Assembly: GCF_900111835.1 (NCBI RefSeq)
Contig: NZ_FOJP01000001.1
Span: forward strand, 186,001 to 250,000
DNA from: Metapseudomonas otitidis
GTDB taxonomy: Bacteria > Pseudomonadota > Gammaproteobacteria > Pseudomonadales > Pseudomonadaceae
Reading direction: 5' to 3'
Length of the DNA stretch: 64,000 bases
Shown here: in pieces, positions 35,219-43,361 of the stretch
Layout: every line of letters begins with the position of its first letter
How positions within the stretch are numbered: the stretch's first letter is position 1
The notes under the pieces: generated by a model
The model's database searches: none
Told to the model about the DNA's origin: nothing
The model's input: only the letters and a program-made list of their open reading frames with translations
Position numbers and translations under genes: made by a program

Positions 35219-36599
35219 GGCCGTGCTCCAGCCAGTGGAAGGGGGCGCTGTCGGCGTGGCGCAGGCCCTGGCGGTCGAGGGCCTGGTGCCATTCCTCCAG
35301 GCGCCGGCTGTCCAGCGCCTCGCCGGCCGGGGCCGGCAGCAGCCAGACCCGGGCCTCGACGGTGCTGCGCGCCAGTTCGCCGATCAGCGCCAGGGTGCCC
35401 CGGTCCGGCGAGCGGCGCGGGTCGCAGGCGATCGCCAGGCGCTGGGGCGGGAAGCGGCTGAGCTGGTCCAGCAGGCGCTGGCGCTGCTCGCGGCTGTCCA
35501 GCACCCCGGCGTCGCCCACGCCCTTGGGCAGCGCGGGCGGCCAGGGGCGGCTGTCGTCCAGTTCGATCCCCACCAGCAGGGCACCCGCCCCTTCGAAGGG
35601 CAGTGCGGCCTCGGCCATCGGCCCTTGGGGGCCGGGGTCTGCGTCCACCACGCCCAGGCGTTGGCTGGCCGGGTTGAGGCGTTCGCGCAGCAGGGCATAG
35701 CCGGGCAGGCCGGGCTCAACAACCAGCCCGGCGCGGCCACGGCTCCAGCGCCACAGGCACAGCAGCATCAGGCCCAGGCGCGGCAGCAGGCCGTAGACCA
35801 GGGTGACCCCCAGCAGCCAGCCGGACCAGGCCTGGCGGGGCGCGGCGTCGGCGAGCATGTCGCTGCTGGCGCGGATGGTGTCGCTGTCCGGCAGGCTGAA
35901 GCCGAGCAGCGCCGGCAGGGCGCCGAGGCCCTGGGTGAGGGCGACGAAGGTGTCGCTGCCAAGCAGTGTGGTTTCCCAGACGAAGCCATAGCGGCGGGTG
36001 GAAAGCAGGGCCAGCAGGGTCAGCAGCGCGGTGCCCAGCACCAGCGTCCAGAAACCGTGGACCAGCACGCCCAGGCCCCAGCGCGTCAGGCGGCGGCGTT
36101 GCAGCATCACCAGCAGCGCCGGGCCCAGCTGGGCGGCCGCGGCGTCCCGCGAGAGGCGTGCGCACAGCCACCACCACAGGCGGCCGAGGGCGCTGGCGTG
36201 GCCGCCGGCCAGGAGGCCCAGGCTCCAGCCCAGCAGGGTCAGCAGGTGCAGGCCGAGCAGCCCGCCCAGGGCCCAGAACACGTTGACCGGGCGCTGCCCG
36301 TCGCCCAGGGCCGCTGCCGCCAGGGTGGCGCCGCTGGCCAGGGCCAGCAGCACCAGGGCCCAGGCCGCCAGGCGGGCGCCTTGCAGCCAGTGGACGAGGG
36401 CGCCGAGCTGGCCGTCGCGCTGGGCGAGGAACAGTGCGCGGGCCTGGATGCGCTGGGCGAGGTCGCCCCCGCCGGCGTTGGCGCGGCGGTTGGCTTCGCT
36501 GTCCTCCAGCGGGCCGGCGTGCTCTTCGCGCAGGCGGATCGCTTCGGTGAGCCAGAGGCGTTGCAGATCGGTGAGGGTGGGGTTCGCGGAGTCGGTCAC
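35211..36599 (-). CDS. DUF2868 membrane protein
   Basis: 462 residues beginning LTDLQRLWLTEAIRLREEH, the DUF2868 signature, with membrane spans near 75-100, 110-130, 175-205 and 270-290 and a large cytoplasmic C-terminal region (RLGVVDADPGPQGPMAEAALPF, ALLVGIELDD). Always found with the DUF3482 GTPase, here overlapping its start. It probably serves as the membrane partner of that GTPase; the function is unknown. Confidence 0.86.
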   Translation of the reverse strand: MTDSANPTLTDLQRLWLTEAIRLREEHAGPLEDSEANRRANAGGGDLAQRIQARALFLAQRDGQLGALVHWLQGARLAAWALVLLALASGATLAAAALGDGQRPVNVFWALGGLLGLHLLTLLGWSLGLLAGGHASALGRLWWWLCARLSRDAAAAQLGPALLVMLQRRRLTRWGLGVLVHGFWTLVLGTALLTLLALLSTRRYGFVWETTLLGSDTFVALTQGLGALPALLGFSLPDSDTIRASSDMLADAAPRQAWSGWLLGVTLVYGLLPRLGLMLLCLWRWSRGRAGLVVEPGLPGYALLRERLNPASQRLGVVDADPGPQGPMAEAALPFEGAGALLVGIELDDSRPWPPALPKGVGDAGVLDSREQRQRLLDQLSRFPPQRLAIACDPRRSPDRGTLALIGELARSTVEARVWLLPAPAGEALDSRRLEEWHQALDRQGLRHADSAPFHWLEHGHD

Positions 36600-36694
36600 G
36601 CGGCTTCTCTTCCCATGGGACGAGGCAGAAGCATAACCGCTGACGCCAGGGGTGGTGCAGCGGGCGGCCGGTGGACCGCCCGCCTGTGGGCGCG

Positions 36695-37846
36695 CTACGG
36701 CGCCGCGCGCGCGTCGCGGACCTGCACGGCCACGTCCGGCTGGTCGATGAACAGCCCGTCGATGCCGGCGTCGAGGAAGGCGCGGATCTCCGCCTGGATG
36801 TCGCCCCGTGCCTGCGGGTCACTGCCCTGGCGCAGGTTGGTGGGCAGGAAGGCGTTCTCCGCGCGGAAGGTGTAGGGGTGCACCTTGAGGCCCGCCGCAT
36901 GGGCGTCGGCGACGAAGCGGGTGGGCTGGCCCAGGTTGCCGGCGGCATCGCGGGGGATGATATAGCCCTTCTCCGGCCCGACCCCGGCGGCGTAGCGGGC
37001 GACGGTGCGCAGCCCTTCGGGGCTGGCCATCCGCGCATAGGTCAGGCCGGTGCCCAGCACCTGTTGGTCGTAGGGCTGCCCGCTGCCATACAGCTGCACC
37101 AGGCGCAGGCTGCTCTGACGGGCGATGCGCTGCAGGTTGTCCACCTCGAAGGACTGGATGTACACCGGCGCGCGGCGGTCGGTGTAGCCGTTGCGTTGCA
37201 GGGTGCGCAGCAGCGGCCTCTCCATGGCCAGGCCGAGCTGCTGGAAGTGGGTGGGGTGCTTGGTCTCGATGTACAGGCCGATGCGGCGCTGCTGGCTGAG
37301 CTGGAGGCTTTTCACCAGGTCGATGATCTCCTGCAGGGTGGGGATCTCGAAGGCGCCGTCCAGCCGCGCATTGCCGGGGCGCACCTGGGGGATGCGCTCG
37401 ATGGCGCGCAGGGTCTTCAGCTCGGCCAGGGTGAAATCCTCGCTGAACCAGCCGGTGAGCGGCACGCCGTCGACGCTCTGGGTGCGCTTGCGGTCGGCGA
37501 ACTCGGGGTGGCGGCTGACGTCGGTGGTCAGCCCCAGCTCGTTGTCGTGGCGGGCCACCAGGTGGCCGTCGCGGGTCATCACCAGGTCCGGCTCCACGTA
37601 GTCGGCACCTTGCAGGGCGGCCAGGGCGTAGGACGCCAGGGTGTGCTCCGGCACGTAGCCGCTGGCGCCGCGATGGCCGATCACCAGGGGCTGGCCCTCG
37701 GCGCGCGCCGGGGCGCGGGTGGCCTGGGGCTGCTGGGTGGCCCAGTCGAGGGCGGATTGCACCGGGTCCGGTGCGGCGAAGGTGCAGAGGGGCAACGTCA
37801 GGCTGCAGGCCGCCAGCCAATGCCGCAGGGTCGGGGTGGATGCCAT
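36695..37846 (-). CDS. glpQ: Periplasmic glycerophosphodiester phosphodiesterase
   Basis: 383 residues with a signal peptide ending at FAA (about 25). The GDPD domain starts LVIGHRGASGYVPEHTLASY (catalytic His and metal Glu), then VEPDLVMTRDGHLVARHD with the second His, and YIETKHPTHF. It hydrolyses glycerophosphodiesters to glycerol-3-phosphate in the periplasm. AAGGAG lies before the ATG at 37846. A weak Pho-box-like pair lies 35 bases upstream. Confidence 0.94.
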   Translation of the reverse strand: MASTPTLRHWLAACSLTLPLCTFAAPDPVQSALDWATQQPQATRAPARAEGQPLVIGHRGASGYVPEHTLASYALAALQGADYVEPDLVMTRDGHLVARHDNELGLTTDVSRHPEFADRKRTQSVDGVPLTGWFSEDFTLAELKTLRAIERIPQVRPGNARLDGAFEIPTLQEIIDLVKSLQLSQQRRIGLYIETKHPTHFQQLGLAMERPLLRTLQRNGYTDRRAPVYIQSFEVDNLQRIARQSSLRLVQLYGSGQPYDQQVLGTGLTYARMASPEGLRTVARYAAGVGPEKGYIIPRDAAGNLGQPTRFVADAHAAGLKVHPYTFRAENAFLPTNLRQGSDPQARGDIQAEIRAFLDAGIDGLFIDQPDVAVQVRDARAAP

Positions 37847-37880
37847 GGGGCGTCTCCTTGCGGTAGGGAAGCGCAAGCCT

Positions 37881-37899
37881 GCGGCAGGATAGATGACGG
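37881..37899 (-). promoter_or_regulatory. Possible PhoB box upstream of glpQ
   Basis: On the minus strand CCGTCAT and CTGCCGC occur 11 bases apart, resembling the two 7-base halves of a Pho box (CTGTCAT repeated every 11). The first half matches 6 of 7, the second 4 of 7, so support is weak. Phosphate control of glpQ homologs makes it plausible. Confidence 0.3.
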
Positions 37900-38005
37900 T
37901 TTGTCGTGCGCCGTCCGGGCATCTGTTGCCGGGCGTGACACCGTTGGCGGCGACAGAAGGAAAGGCCGGCTGGCGGTGGCCATGGCCTCTGGTATTCTCG
38001 CCGCC

Positions 38006-38518
38006 ATGAAAAAGACCCTCCCCCTCGCCCTCATCGCCGCCCAGGCCCGCAACCGGGTCATCGGCCGCGACAACCAACTGCCCTGGCACCTGCCGGCGGA
38101 CCTCAAGCACTTCAAAGCCCTGACCCTGGGCAAGCCCATCATCATGGGCCGCAAGACCTGGGACTCCCTGGGCCGCCCGCTGCCGGGGCGCCTGAACCTG
38201 GTGGTCAGCCGCCAGGCCGGCCTGCAGCTGGAGGGCGCCGAGGTGTTCGCCAGCCTGGAAGAGGCCGTGGCCCGCGCCGAGGTGTGGGCCCGCGAGGAGG
38301 ACGCCGAGGAAGTGATGCTGATCGGCGGCGCCCAGCTCTACGCCCAGGGCCTGGCCCATGGCGACCGCCTGTACCTGACCCAGGTGGAGCTGGAGCCGGA
38401 AGGCGATGCCTTCTTCCCCGAGGTGCCCACCGCCGACTGGCACCTGGCTTCCAGCATCGAGTACCCCGTCAGCGACACCACCCCCGCCTACGCCTTCCAG
38501 GTGTGGGAGCGGCGCTGA
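38006..38518 (+). CDS. folA: Dihydrofolate reductase
   Basis: 170 residues. It reduces dihydrofolate with NADPH, regenerating the folate used by thyA nearby. Family motifs are LIAAQARNRVIGRDNQLPWHLPADL (active-site loop), IIMGRKTWDSLGRPLPGR (NADPH site) and EEVMLIGGAQLY. The catalytic acid is in PADLKHF. The start has no ribosome site; a TATTCT -10-like hexamer lies only eight bases upstream (37993-37998), so a leaderless message is possible. Confidence 0.96.
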   Translation: MKKTLPLALIAAQARNRVIGRDNQLPWHLPADLKHFKALTLGKPIIMGRKTWDSLGRPLPGRLNLVVSRQAGLQLEGAEVFASLEEAVARAEVWAREEDAEEVMLIGGAQLYAQGLAHGDRLYLTQVELEPEGDAFFPEVPTADWHLASSIEYPVSDTTPAYAFQVWERR

Positions 38519-38535
38519 GCCGGTTGGCACAGCGC

Positions 38536-38563
38536 GGGTGGACGTAAGAAACGACGTCCACCC
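38536..38563. terminator. Hairpin after folA
   Basis: Perfect 10-bp stem GGGTGGACGT/ACGTCCACCC around an 8-base A-rich loop, between folA and the convergent phosphodiesterase gene. It has no T-run but could serve both. Confidence 0.55.
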
Positions 38564-38605
38564 CATGCCCGGATCGGCCCTTTAGGCGGGCCGGGCGCCC
38601 CCCGT

Positions 38606-39070
38606 TCAGATGTCCAGCTCGCGCAGTTCCGCGCGGACTCGCCCGTCCTCGATCAGCAGCGACCCCACCGCTATCGGCAGCTTGAAGCGCCGGGGCCCGG
38701 CGCTGCCCGGGTTGATGTGGAGGATGCCGTCGCGCTGGGTGATCAGCGGCTTGTGGGAGTGGCCGGTGACGATGGCGTCGACGCCGCGCGTGGCGAGGTC
38801 GGCGGGGATATCGGCCTGGTCGTGGACCAGGTAGAGGTGGACCCCACCCAACTGCAGGCTGAGGTCGTGGGGGATGGCCTGGGCCCAGTCCTGGGTGTCG
38901 TTGTTGCCGCGCACCACGCTGAGGGGCGCGAGCTGGCGCAGGGCGTCGAGGATCTCGGGTTTGCCGATGTCACCTGCGTGGAGGATGTGGTCGCAGCCTT
39001 CCAGGGCCGCCAGGGCCTGGGGCCTCAGCAGGCCGTGGGTGTCGGCGATCAGGCCGATGCGCAGGGTCAT
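38606..39070 (-). CDS. YfcE/MJ0936-type metallophosphoesterase
   Basis: 154 residues covering a compact calcineurin-like phosphoesterase: ADTHG (D10, H12), HAGDIG (D34), RGNNDT (N57 region), LVHDQAD and VTGHSHKP. These supply the two-metal site. Relatives hydrolyse phosphodiesters of small molecules; the natural substrate is unknown. Confidence 0.9.
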   Translation of the reverse strand: MTLRIGLIADTHGLLRPQALAALEGCDHILHAGDIGKPEILDALRQLAPLSVVRGNNDTQDWAQAIPHDLSLQLGGVHLYLVHDQADIPADLATRGVDAIVTGHSHKPLITQRDGILHINPGSAGPRRFKLPIAVGSLLIEDGRVRAELRELDI

Positions 39071-39107
39071 GGAAGGGGCCTCGTGGGGGAACGAGGCCCA
39101 TTCTGCC

Positions 39108-40487
39108 TCACGCGGCGGAGCGCGGGGTTTCCGGCAGGAACCAGTTCAGCACCAGGGCGCACAGGCCGCCGGTGGCCACGCCGGACTCCAGCACGTTGCG
39201 CACCGCTGCCGGCATGTGGGCGAGGAACTCCGGCACCTGGGACACCCCCAGGCCCAGGGCCAGGGACACGGCGATGATCAGCAGGGCGCGGCGGTCCAGC
39301 TCGATGCCGGCGAGGATGTTGATGCCCGAGGCGGCCACGGCGCCGAACATCACCATCACGGCGCCGCCGAGCACCGGTTCGGGCATGGCCTGGAGCACGC
39401 CGGCCACGGCCGGGAACAGGCCCAGCAGGATCAGCATCAGGGCGATCCAGCCGCCGATGTGACGGCTGGCGATGCCGGTGAGCTGGATCACCCCGTTGTT
39501 CTGGGCGAACACCGAGCTGGGGAAGGTATTGAGCACGCCGGCCAGCAGGGAGTTGGCGCCGTTGACCAGCACGCCGCCCTTGATCCTTTGCATCCACAGC
39601 GGGCCTTCCACCGGTTGGCGGGAGACCTTGCTGGTAGCGGTGACGTCGCCGATGGCTTCCAGGGAGGTCACCAGGTAGATGACCAGCATCGGCACGAACA
39701 GCGACCAGGAGAAGCCGAGGCCGAAGTGCAGCGGGGTCGGCACCTGGATCAGCGGCGCCTCGTGTATGCCGCTGAAGTCCAGGCGGCCCAGGGCGCCGGC
39801 CAGGGCGTAGCCCACCAGCAGGGCGATGACGATGGCGCAGCTGCGCATCCACACCACCGGGATGCGGTTGAGCACCAGGATCACCGCCAGCACGGTGCCG
39901 GAGAGCAGCAGGTTCTCGCCGTTGGCGAAGGTGCCGTTGGCCATGGCGCCGAAGCCGCCGCCCATGCTGATGAGGCCGACCTTGATCAGGGTGAGGCCGA
40001 TCATCAGCACCACGATGCCGGTCACCAGCGGGCTGATCAGGCGCTTGATGAACGGCAGGATGCGCGACACGCCCATCTCGATGAAGGCGCCGGCCATGAC
40101 CACGCCGAAGATCGCCGCCATCACCGCTTCCACCGGGGTGCCCTGCTTGACCATCAGCGCGCCGCCGGCGATCAGCGGGCCGACGAAGTTGAAGCTGGTG
40201 CCCTGGACGATCAGCAGCCCGGCACCGAAGGGGCCGAAGCGGCGGCACTGCACGTAGGTGGCGATGCCGGAGACCACCAGGGACATGGAGACGATGAGGT
40301 TGGTGTCGCGGGCCGACACGCCCAGCGCCTGGCAGATCAGCAGGCCGGGGGTGACGATGGGGACGATGATCGCCAGCAGGTGCTGCAGGGCTGCCAGGAT
40401 GGTCGCCAGCGGGCGCGGCTTGTCCTCCAGGCCGTAGACCAGTTCGTTGCGGGACTCGGGGGCGGAGGGGTTTTCCAGTGAGGTCAT
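39108..40487 (-). CDS. Nucleobase:cation symporter-2 (uracil/xanthine permease family)
   Basis: 459 residues with about twelve to fourteen membrane spans. Family signatures are RFGPFGAGLLIVQGTSFNFVGPLIAGG in TM3, VTSLEAIGDVTATSKVSRQPVE in TM8 (xanthine-family Q/E signature region) and NNGVIQLTGIASRHIGGWIAL in TM10. It takes up xanthine, urate or uracil by proton or sodium symport; specificity is not assignable by eye. AGGTCATG context at the start. Confidence 0.92.
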   Translation of the reverse strand: MTSLENPSAPESRNELVYGLEDKPRPLATILAALQHLLAIIVPIVTPGLLICQALGVSARDTNLIVSMSLVVSGIATYVQCRRFGPFGAGLLIVQGTSFNFVGPLIAGGALMVKQGTPVEAVMAAIFGVVMAGAFIEMGVSRILPFIKRLISPLVTGIVVLMIGLTLIKVGLISMGGGFGAMANGTFANGENLLLSGTVLAVILVLNRIPVVWMRSCAIVIALLVGYALAGALGRLDFSGIHEAPLIQVPTPLHFGLGFSWSLFVPMLVIYLVTSLEAIGDVTATSKVSRQPVEGPLWMQRIKGGVLVNGANSLLAGVLNTFPSSVFAQNNGVIQLTGIASRHIGGWIALMLILLGLFPAVAGVLQAMPEPVLGGAVMVMFGAVAASGINILAGIELDRRALLIIAVSLALGLGVSQVPEFLAHMPAAVRNVLESGVATGGLCALVLNWFLPETPRSAA

Positions 40488-40593
40488 GGTGGGGGCGGCC
40501 GGCGAAAAAGCGGCGATTCTACCTGAATGGCCGGGGGCGGCGAGGGGCGTCGGTCAGCTGTCGGGTTGGTGCCTTTCCAAGGCGTTGAGCGCT

Positions 40594-40724
40594 TCGTAGG
40601 AGCGAGCTCTGCTCGCGAATCGCCTGCTGATGATGCGTTTGTGTAGGGGCGAATTGATTCGCCCGCTTCGGGTCGGGCATGGGGCCGCTGCACGGCCTTG
40701 GGCGACTGAAGTCGCCCCTACATG
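40594..40724. repeat. REP-like palindrome cluster
   Basis: Three short palindromic elements: GTAGGAGCGAGCTCTGCTCG (from about 40597), GTAGGGGCGAATTGATTCGC (from about 40643), and an inverted version GCGACTGAAGTCGCCCCTAC (to about 40720). They have the GTAGGRGCGA head and internal palindrome of Pseudomonas REP sequences, two direct and one inverted, as in a BIME. The rest of the 40488-40735 gap holds nothing else recognisable. Confidence 0.75.
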
Positions 40725-40735
40725 ACAGGTGCACC

Positions 40736-41077
40736 CTACGGAGCACTGAAGGCGCGAATGATCAGGCTCGTTTCGCGGTTATCGGTGGAGCGTTGGCACC
40801 GGTCCAGTGCATCGATCATGCGTTGTAGCGTGGGCTGTGGGTCTATGCCGAGTTCGGCCAGGGCGTCGAGCTCGTCGAAGTCTTCCAGAACCTCCATCAA
40901 CTCCGTGCTGATAGAGGTGGTTGCCAGGGCGTTGCGCAATACAGGGCGGCCCAGGGACCAGATTCCGGTCTCCGCAGTCAGGGCGCCGCTCTTGATGCCT
41001 TCGAGAATTCCTCTCGCAAGCGAGGCGATGTAGAACTCGACGGCGTTCTCTTCGAATTCGAGCTTCAGGTTCTGCAT
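40736..41077 (-). CDS. Small acidic protein of unknown function
   Basis: 113 residues, MQNLKLEFEENAVEFYIAS at the start and a largely helical, acidic body (ELMEVLEDFDELDALAELG). No signal, membrane span or known domain is recognised. It starts at 41077 with AGGAG about 12 bases upstream. Flanked by REP elements and the ilvD terminator, it stands alone. Its composition fits a soluble helical protein, perhaps an adaptor or immunity-like factor, but no function can be assigned. Confidence 0.6.
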   Translation of the reverse strand: MQNLKLEFEENAVEFYIASLARGILEGIKSGALTAETGIWSLGRPVLRNALATTSISTELMEVLEDFDELDALAELGIDPQPTLQRMIDALDRCQRSTDNRETSLIIRAFSAP

Positions 41078-41114
41078 GAGGTCCGGCAGGCTCCTGATGA
41101 ACAGCAATGGGAAT

Positions 41115-41143
41115 AAAAAGCCCGGCACGAGGCCGGGCTTTTC
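41115..41143. terminator. Bidirectional terminator after ilvD
   Basis: Stem AAGCCCGGC/GCCGGGCTT with a short loop, flanked by an A-run on the left (T-run for the minus strand) and TTTT on the right. It ends ilvD transcripts 17 bases after the stop. For the small minus-strand gene at 40736-41077 it lies upstream of the start and would insulate it from ilvD. Confidence 0.88.
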
Positions 41144-41159
41144 CGTTCGCAGGCAGCGC

Positions 41160-43001
41160 TTACAGGTCTTCCAGCATCGCCTTGTTGCGCACGGCGCCCT
41201 TGTCGGCGCTGGTGGCCAGCAGGGCGTAGGCCTTGAGGGCGGTGGAGACCTTGCGGGCGCGGGGCTGCGCGGGTTTCCAGCCTTTCTTGTCCTGCTCGAC
41301 GCGGCGGGCGGCCAGCTCTTCATCGGACACCAGCAGGTTGATGCTGCGGTTGGGGATGTCGATCAGCACCTTGTCGCCGTCCTTCACCAGGCCGATGGCG
41401 CCACCGGCGGCGGCTTCAGGGGAAGCGTGGCCGATGGACAGGCCCGAGGTGCCGCCGGAGAAGCGGCCGTCGGTGAGCAGGGCGCACTGCTTGCCCAGGC
41501 CCTTGGACTTCAGGTAGCTGGTGGGGTACAGCATTTCCTGCATGCCCGGGCCGCCTTTCGGGCCTTCGTAGCGGATGATGACGATGTCACCCGGCTTCAC
41601 TTCGTCAGCGAGGATGCCCTTCACGGCGCCGTCCTGGCTTTCGAAGATCTTCGCGGTGCCTTCGAACACATGGATGGACTCGTCCACGCCGGCAGTCTTC
41701 ACCACGCAGCCGTCCAGGGCGATGTTGCCGTAGAGCACGGCCAGGCCGCCCTCCTGGGAGTAGGCATGCTCGACGGAGCGGATGCAGCCGTTGGCGCGGT
41801 CGTCGTCCAGGCTGTCCCAGCGGGTGCTCTGGCTGAAGGCGACCTGGGTCGGGATGCCGGCCGGGCCTGCCTTGAAGAAGGTGTGCACGGCTTCGTCGTT
41901 GGTCTGGGTGATGTCCCAATGGGCGATGGCGTCGGCCATGCTCGGGCTGTGCACGGTGGGCACGTCGGTGTGCAGCAGGCCGCCACGGGCCAGCTCGCCG
42001 AGGATGCTGAAGATGCCGCCGGCACGGTGCACGTCTTCCATGTGGTACTTCTGGATGTTCGGCGCCACCTTGCACAGCTGCGGCACCTTGCGCGACAGGC
42101 GATCGATGTCGCGCAGGTCGAAGGCCACTTCCGCCTCCTGGGCGGCGGCCAGCAGGTGCAGGATGGTATTGGTGGAGCCGCCCATGGCGATGTCCAGGGT
42201 CATGGCGTTCTCGAACGCCTTGAAGTTGGCGATGTTGCGCGGCAGCACGGAGGCGTCGCCTTCGCCGTAGTAGCGCTGGCACAGCTCGACGGCCAGGCGG
42301 CCGGCACGCAGGAATAGCTGCTCGCGGTCGCTGTGGGTGGCCAGGGTGGAGCCGTTGCCCGGCAGCGACAGGCCCAGGGCCTCGGTCAGGCAGTTCATTG
42401 AGTTGGCGGTGAACATGCCGGAGCAGGAACCGCAGGTGGGGCAGGCGCTGCGCTCGTACTCGGCGACCTTCTCGTCGGAGCAGGAGTCGTCGGCGGCCAC
42501 CACCATGGCGTCCACCAGGTCCAGGCCGTGGTTGGCCAGCTTGGTCTTGCCGGCTTCCATCGGGCCGCCGGAGACGAACACCACGGGGATGTTCAGGCGC
42601 AGGGCGGCCATCAGCATGCCGGGGGTGATCTTGTCGCAGTTGCTGATGCAGACGATGGCATCGGCGCAGTGGGCGTTGACCATGTACTCCACGGAGTCGG
42701 CGATGATCTCGCGGCTCGGCAGGGAATAGAGCATGCCGTCGTGGCCCATGGCGATGCCGTCGTCCACAGCGATGGTGTTGAATTCCTTGGCCACACCGCC
42801 GTGCTTCTCGATCTCGCGGGCGACCAGCTGGCCCAGGTCCTTCAGGTGCACGTGGCCGGGCACGAACTGGGTGAAGGAGTTGGCGATGGCGATGATCGGT
42901 TTCTTGAAGTCTTCGTCCTTCATCCCGGTGGCGCGCCAGAGGGCGCGGGCGCCGGCCATGTTGCGGCCGTGGGTGGAGGTCTTCGAGCGGTAATCGGGCA
43001 T
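41160..43001 (-). CDS. ilvD: Dihydroxy-acid dehydratase
   Basis: 613 residues, standard length. It dehydrates 2,3-dihydroxy-isovalerate and -methylvalerate in valine and isoleucine synthesis. Iron-sulfur ligands are C122 ([11 protein letters not shown]) and C193 ([11 protein letters not shown]); [11 protein letters not shown] and [14 protein letters not shown] are further family signatures. The ATG at 43001 gives [21 protein letters not shown] as in homologs. Ends in a strong terminator. Confidence 0.97.
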   Translation of the reverse strand: MPDYRSKTSTHGRNMAGARALWRATGMKDEDFKKPIIAIANSFTQFVPGHVHLKDLGQLVAREIEKHGGVAKEFNTIAVDDGIAMGHDGMLYSLPSREIIADSVEYMVNAHCADAIVCISNCDKITPGMLMAALRLNIPVVFVSGGPMEAGKTKLANHGLDLVDAMVVAADDSCSDEKVAEYERSACPTCGSCSGMFTANSMNCLTEALGLSLPGNGSTLATHSDREQLFLRAGRLAVELCQRYYGEGDASVLPRNIANFKAFENAMTLDIAMGGSTNTILHLLAAAQEAEVAFDLRDIDRLSRKVPQLCKVAPNIQKYHMEDVHRAGGIFSILGELARGGLLHTDVPTVHSPSMADAIAHWDITQTNDEAVHTFFKAGPAGIPTQVAFSQSTRWDSLDDDRANGCIRSVEHAYSQEGGLAVLYGNIALDGCVVKTAGVDESIHVFEGTAKIFESQDGAVKGILADEVKPGDIVIIRYEGPKGGPGMQEMLYPTSYLKSKGLGKQCALLTDGRFSGGTSGLSIGHASPEAAAGGAIGLVKDGDKVLIDIPNRSINLLVSDEELAARRVEQDKKGWKPAQPRARKVSTALKAYALLATSADKGAVRNKAMLEDL

Positions 43002-43361
43002 TTCGGTGTCCTGCAGGCTGATCAGGTAATGGTCGTGTCGTGAGCGTGAAGGTGCCGGTGGAGAGGGGATGTACCCGTCGTGTCCGGAGATGGCGTGAGG
43101 GCGCTGCGGGATCACCGTGCGCTCGGCCGGGGCTCACTGGCCCGCCTGAGGGTGTGGCAGGGGGAGTCGGGATTCTAATCCCAGGCAGGCGCCGGGCGGA
43201 AGGCCGGCGCGACCGGTGCTCAGGGCTGCCGGCGACAGGCCTGCATCAGCGCGTCGGCACTGTGCTGCGGCCAAGGCCGGGTTGCCCGTGCCGGGCGCCG
43301 TGGACCCACAGGTCCGGGCCGTCGGCGCTGCCGAAGGCCCGGACCTGCGGGGTGGTCATGC
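43002..43361. other. 360-base gap between rlmI and ilvD
   Basis: Holds the ilvD leader at the right of ilvD (43002 onward) and the 3' side of rlmI. Its left half shows no motif. Near 43220-43359 there is a short minus-strand frame tightly following rlmI (separate entry). No attenuator peptide, riboswitch or repeat was recognised. Confidence 0.5.
43220..43359 (-). pseudogene. Possible short frameshifted gene after rlmI
   Basis: An ATG two bases past the rlmI stop opens a 37-residue frame (MTTPQVRAFGSADGPDLWVHGAR...) that stops at 43246. A neighbouring frame continues with PWPQHSADALMQACRRQP to a stop at 43220. Reading both together would give a protein of about 46 residues needing one frameshift. 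The coupling to rlmI suggests a real small gene, possibly broken; composition evidence is thin. Confidence 0.3.

Noticed and set aside
38874-40481. Long plus-strand open frame opposite the nucleobase permease
   Set aside because: Shadow frame; the minus strand has clear membrane spans and family motifs.
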